DNA from: JAVBSC01 sp031547305 | GTDB lineage: Bacteria > Desulfobacterota > Desulfovibrionia > Desulfovibrionales > Desulfovibrionaceae | Direction of reading: 5' to 3' | Assembly: GCA_031547305.1 (NCBI GenBank) | Contig: JAVBSC010000042.1 | Coordinates: forward strand, 55,692-119,691 | DNA: 64,000 nucleotides | Part shown: piece by piece, positions 61,396 to 64,000 of the stretch | Position numbering within the stretch: the first letter of the stretch is position 1 | Layout of the letters: the number at the start of each line of letters is the position of its first letter | Made by a program: the position numbers and the translations under genes | Notes under the pieces: generated by a model | Told to the model about the DNA's origin: nothing | What the model saw: the letters and a program-made list of their open reading frames with translations, nothing else | Databases searched by the model: none

Positions 61396-62268
61396 GTGTC
61401 GCAGGAATATGTTTTTCCCAAAACTATTGAATCCGCGTTAGCCCTGCTCAAGGAGCACGGCGGCCGGGCCAGGATTATCGCCGGGGGCACGGATTTGGTG
61501 CTTCAGGAGTCCCGTAAAAAAGAAAAAAGCGCCGTGCTGGTGGATTTGTCCCACATTCCGGATTTGCGCGGCATCCGGGAGGAAGACGGCTGGATTGTGC
61601 TGGGAGCCAATGTCACGCACAACGAAGCGGCTTTTTCGCCCCTGGTTCAACAGAAAGCCCAGGCCCTGGCCCTGGCCAGCGGCAAGGTGGGCGGCAAGCA
61701 GATCCGCAACATCGCCACCGTGGCCGGCAATATCATCTCCGGGCAGCCGGCCGGCGACGCGGCCGTGGCCCTTACCGCCCTGGGGGCCAAATGTGTGGTC
61801 TATACCTGCGACGGCGTGAAGCGCGAACTGAGCATGCCGGAAATGTACGCCGGCGTGTGCCTGAGCTCCGTGGACTGCTGCGCCGAACTGCTCACCCAGA
61901 TTCGCATTCCCGCCCTGGGGCCGGGCGAAGGCTCCAGCTATCAGCGTATGGAACAACGCAAAGCCCTCTCCCTGCCCATGCTCTGCGTGGCCGCAAGAGT
62001 GGCTCTGAGCGGCAAAAAAATCAAAAGCGCCCAGATAGCCATGGCCCCTGTGGGCCCCGGCCCGCAACGCGCCGCCGAGGCGGAAGCCCTTTTGGCCGGC
62101 AAAACGGCCGGCCAAAAGGTTTTTGCCGAGGCCGCGGCCCTGGCGGATAAAAACGCCGCCTTCCGTACCAGCAGCGTGCGCGGCACCAAGGAATTCCGCC
62201 ACGCGGTTCTGCCCGTGTTTATAGTCCGCGCCCTGGAAGAAGCCGTCAGCCGCGCCGCCGGCCGGTAA
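61396..62268 (+). CDS. Molybdenum hydroxylase FAD-binding subunit (xanthine dehydrogenase family)
   Basis: 290 residues from a GTG with GGAGGG upstream. FAD motifs ARIIAGGTDLVLQ (AGGTDL) and IRNIATVAGNIISGQPAGDA (TxGGN-type TVAGN). The C-terminal CO-dehydrogenase flavoprotein domain follows. Transfers electrons from the Fe-S subunit to an acceptor. First of three genes in the order FAD, 2Fe-2S, Mo. Confidence 0.92.
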   Translation: MSQEYVFPKTIESALALLKEHGGRARIIAGGTDLVLQESRKKEKSAVLVDLSHIPDLRGIREEDGWIVLGANVTHNEAAFSPLVQQKAQALALASGKVGGKQIRNIATVAGNIISGQPAGDAAVALTALGAKCVVYTCDGVKRELSMPEMYAGVCLSSVDCCAELLTQIRIPALGPGEGSSYQRMEQRKALSLPMLCVAARVALSGKKIKSAQIAMAPVGPGPQRAAEAEALLAGKTAGQKVFAEAAALADKNAAFRTSSVRGTKEFRHAVLPVFIVRALEEAVSRAAGR

Positions 62269-62283
62269 GGAGGAAGACCAATC

Positions 62284-62784
62284 ATGCCCAAAGCAATTTC
62301 TTTTTTGCTCAACGGAGAAACCGTTGAGGTTTTTGTGGATCCCGGCATGCTCCTGGTGGACGTGCTGCGTGAAGAACTCCAGCTTACCGGCACCAAAATC
62401 GGCTGCAAGGCCGGGGACTGCGGGGCCTGCACGGTCATTCTGAACGGCCTGGCCGTCAACTCCTGCCTCATCCCGGTGGGCAAGGTGGAAGGCGCGAGCG
62501 TTGTGACCATTGAAGGACTGGCAAAGCTGGACAAACTGCACCCGGTGCAGGAGGCTTTTATCGACCACGGGGCTATTCAGTGCGGACTGTGTACGCCTGG
62601 TTTCATCATGTCCGCCAAGGCCCTGCTGGATAAAAACCCCTGCCCGGACAAAGAGCAGATCCGCGAGGCGCTTTCCGGCAACATCTGCCGCTGCACCGGC
62701 TATGTTAAGATCGAAAAGGCGGTTGGAGAAGCCGCCAAGGCGATCCAGGCCGGCGCCTGCGCCTGTAAAGGAGGTGCAAAGTGA
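62284..62784 (+). CDS. Molybdenum hydroxylase 2Fe-2S subunit
   Basis: 166 residues. First cluster: GCKAGDCGACTVILNG with the later C in VNSCLIP; second cluster: QCGLCTPGFIMSAKALL and GNICRCTGYVKI. Both are canonical. A Cys tail (AGACACKGG) is extra. The stop overlaps the large-subunit GTG. Confidence 0.95.
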   Translation: MPKAISFLLNGETVEVFVDPGMLLVDVLREELQLTGTKIGCKAGDCGACTVILNGLAVNSCLIPVGKVEGASVVTIEGLAKLDKLHPVQEAFIDHGAIQCGLCTPGFIMSAKALLDKNPCPDKEQIREALSGNICRCTGYVKIEKAVGEAAKAIQAGACACKGGAK

Positions 62785-64000
62785 GCGCCTACAAATACAT
62801 TGGAAAAAGCATGCCCCGCCGCGACGGGGTGGATAAGGTGACCGGTGCCGGGCTGTTCGCTTCCGACGTTTCCCTGCCCGGCATGTTGCACGCCAAGGTG
62901 CTGCGCAGCCCGCACCCGCACGCGAAAATTCTGTCTATTGACGCGAGCGCGGCCAAAGCACTGAAGGGCGTGCGGGCTGTTGCCACATACAAGGATTGCC
63001 CCAAGCATCTCTATAACGCCTCGGCTCCCATGTTCACCACCACGCCCGGCCATGAGCGGGTGCTCGATCAATACATACTTGATTCCGTGGTCCGCTACGT
63101 TGGCGACGAAGTGGCCGCCGTGGCCGCGGACAGCGCGGCAATCGCGGCTGAAGCCGTGAAGTTGATCAAAGTCGAATACGAGCTTCTGCCTTTTGTGCTT
63201 GACCCCATTGAGGCCATGAAGCCGGAAGCGCCGGAACTGCACGGCGAAAAAGGCGTGACCCCCGAAGGCAGAAATATTCCCGGCGAGATAATCCGCGTTC
63301 CCTGGGGCATATCAAGCCCGGCCGCCGACGACGAGTTGGAAGCCGCTTTTAAGGAATGCGATGTGGTGCTGGACGAGAGCTACCGCGTGCCCATAGTTAA
63401 ACAGGTACAGATGGAAACCATGTGCGCCGTGGCTAAATTCGACGGCGACGGCAGCCTGACGGTCTGGAGCACCACCCAGACTCCGCACCCCTCGCGCTTC
63501 ATTCTGGCGACGGCCTTCGGCATGCCGGCCAGCAAGATTCGCGTGCTTAATCCGCCGCACCTTGGCGGCGGCTTTGGCGTGCGCATAGGTCTTTCCGCCA
63601 AGGCGGAACCCATTGCCGCCCTGCTCGCCAAGATGACCGGCAAGCCGGTGCGCTTCCAGTTCACTCGCGAGGAAGACTTCACCGCTTCCGATACCCGCCA
63701 CGGCGGTCACGTGCGGGTGCGCCTGGGCGCCATGAAAGACGGAACCTTCAAGGTGCTGGACCTGAACATCGTGCTGGCCACCGGCGGTTACTGCACTTTT
63801 GGCGTGGAGCTGCCGGCCGTTGCCGGCACCATGGCCCTGGCCGGGTACGACATTCCGAAAAAGCGCTATATCGGCCATTCGGTGTATACAAACCAGACCA
63901 CGGCCGGGGCCATGCGCGGCTTCGGCCACCCGCAGAGCAACTTCGCCCTGGAGGGCACGGTGGACATGCTGGCCGAAAAGCTCGGCATCGATCCCCTTGA
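62781..64000 (+). CDS. Molybdenum hydroxylase large (molybdopterin-binding) subunit, partial
   Basis: Starts at the GTG in GTGAGC (AGGAGG upstream) and runs off the right edge after 406 codons. MSAYKYIGKSMPRRDGVDKV TGAGLFASDV is the aldehyde oxidase/xanthine dehydrogenase entry; RYVGDEVAAVAAD, QMETMCAVAKF, HLGGGFGVRIG and GAMRGFGHPQSNFALEGTVD are the Mo-cofactor motifs. The substrate (purine, nicotinate-like heterocycle or aldehyde) cannot be told from this part; a purine or N-heterocycle is favoured by the three-subunit form with FAD. Confidence 0.93.
   Translation, partial: MSAYKYIGKSMPRRDGVDKVTGAGLFASDVSLPGMLHAKVLRSPHPHAKILSIDASAAKALKGVRAVATYKDCPKHLYNASAPMFTTTPGHERVLDQYILDSVVRYVGDEVAAVAADSAAIAAEAVKLIKVEYELLPFVLDPIEAMKPEAPELHGEKGVTPEGRNIPGEIIRVPWGISSPAADDELEAAFKECDVVLDESYRVPIVKQVQMETMCAVAKFDGDGSLTVWSTTQTPHPSRFILATAFGMPASKIRVLNPPHLGGGFGVRIGLSAKAEPIAALLAKMTGKPVRFQFTREEDFTASDTRHGGHVRVRLGAMKDGTFKVLDLNIVLATGGYCTFGVELPAVAGTMALAGYDIPKKRYIGHSVYTNQTTAGAMRGFGHPQSNFALEGTVDMLAEKLGIDPL

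Overview
The window looks like a chromosomal segment of a Desulfovibrio-type sulfate- or sulfite-reducing bacterium (Desulfovibrionaceae). The evidence is a stand-alone dsrC with both redox cysteines, an NfnAB-type transhydrogenase pair, a molybdenum hydroxylase operon, a class III (anaerobic) ribonucleotide reductase, a sigma-54-type promoter before the flagellar basal-body operon, and GC-rich coding with many GTG/TTG starts. No rRNA, tRNA, CRISPR array, prophage or intact insertion sequence was seen.

Layout. 0-12.6 kb is housekeeping and sensory: a partial HEAT-repeat gene, cheB, two glycosyltransferase-type genes, rsmG, fabD, a LUD-domain protein, an alcohol dehydrogenase remnant with an internal deletion, dsrC, a CBS-ACT protein, a histone-deacetylase-family protein, an iron-sulfur-flavoprotein-like gene and gluQ. 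12.6-21.2 kb is an accessory cluster: a PrpR-type sigma-54 activator diverges from a near-consensus -24/-12 promoter that precedes a tripartite tricarboxylate transporter (tctC, tctB and two nearly identical tctA genes), a two-cluster ferredoxin-like protein and a Cys-containing protein I cannot assign. 21.3-30 kb holds a tandem ABC ATPase, the Tol-Pal envelope operon, an RluA-type pseudouridine synthase and a secreted FG-GAP protein. 30-33.6 kb is a CDP-6-deoxyhexose cassette. At 34-36 kb a PTS-EIIC-like membrane domain is fused to an EAL phosphodiesterase.

36-43.7 kb carries rpsF-rpsR-rplI-dnaB, a YeiH-family putative sulfate exporter, nfo, an AlkA-type glycosylase and a TPR protein. 44-50.3 kb is flgB-flgC-fliE-fliF-fliG-fliH-fliI, with no fliJ following. 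50.4-55 kb holds an unassigned 227-residue protein, phoH, a 7TM-HD phosphohydrolase and ybeY. 55-60.8 kb is nrdG-nrdD under a cobalamin riboswitch, followed by the nfn pair. 61.4-64 kb is a three-subunit molybdenum hydroxylase operon that runs off the end.

The two most striking points are (1) nrdD, interrupted by a single in-frame TAG just before a conserved stretch although TAG ends many genes here, under a cobalamin riboswitch with a terminator platform, and (2) the transporter/ferredoxin/unknown-protein cluster with its own sigma-54 control, the best candidate for an undescribed system. All function calls come from reading motifs and family resemblance by eye; no database search was run.
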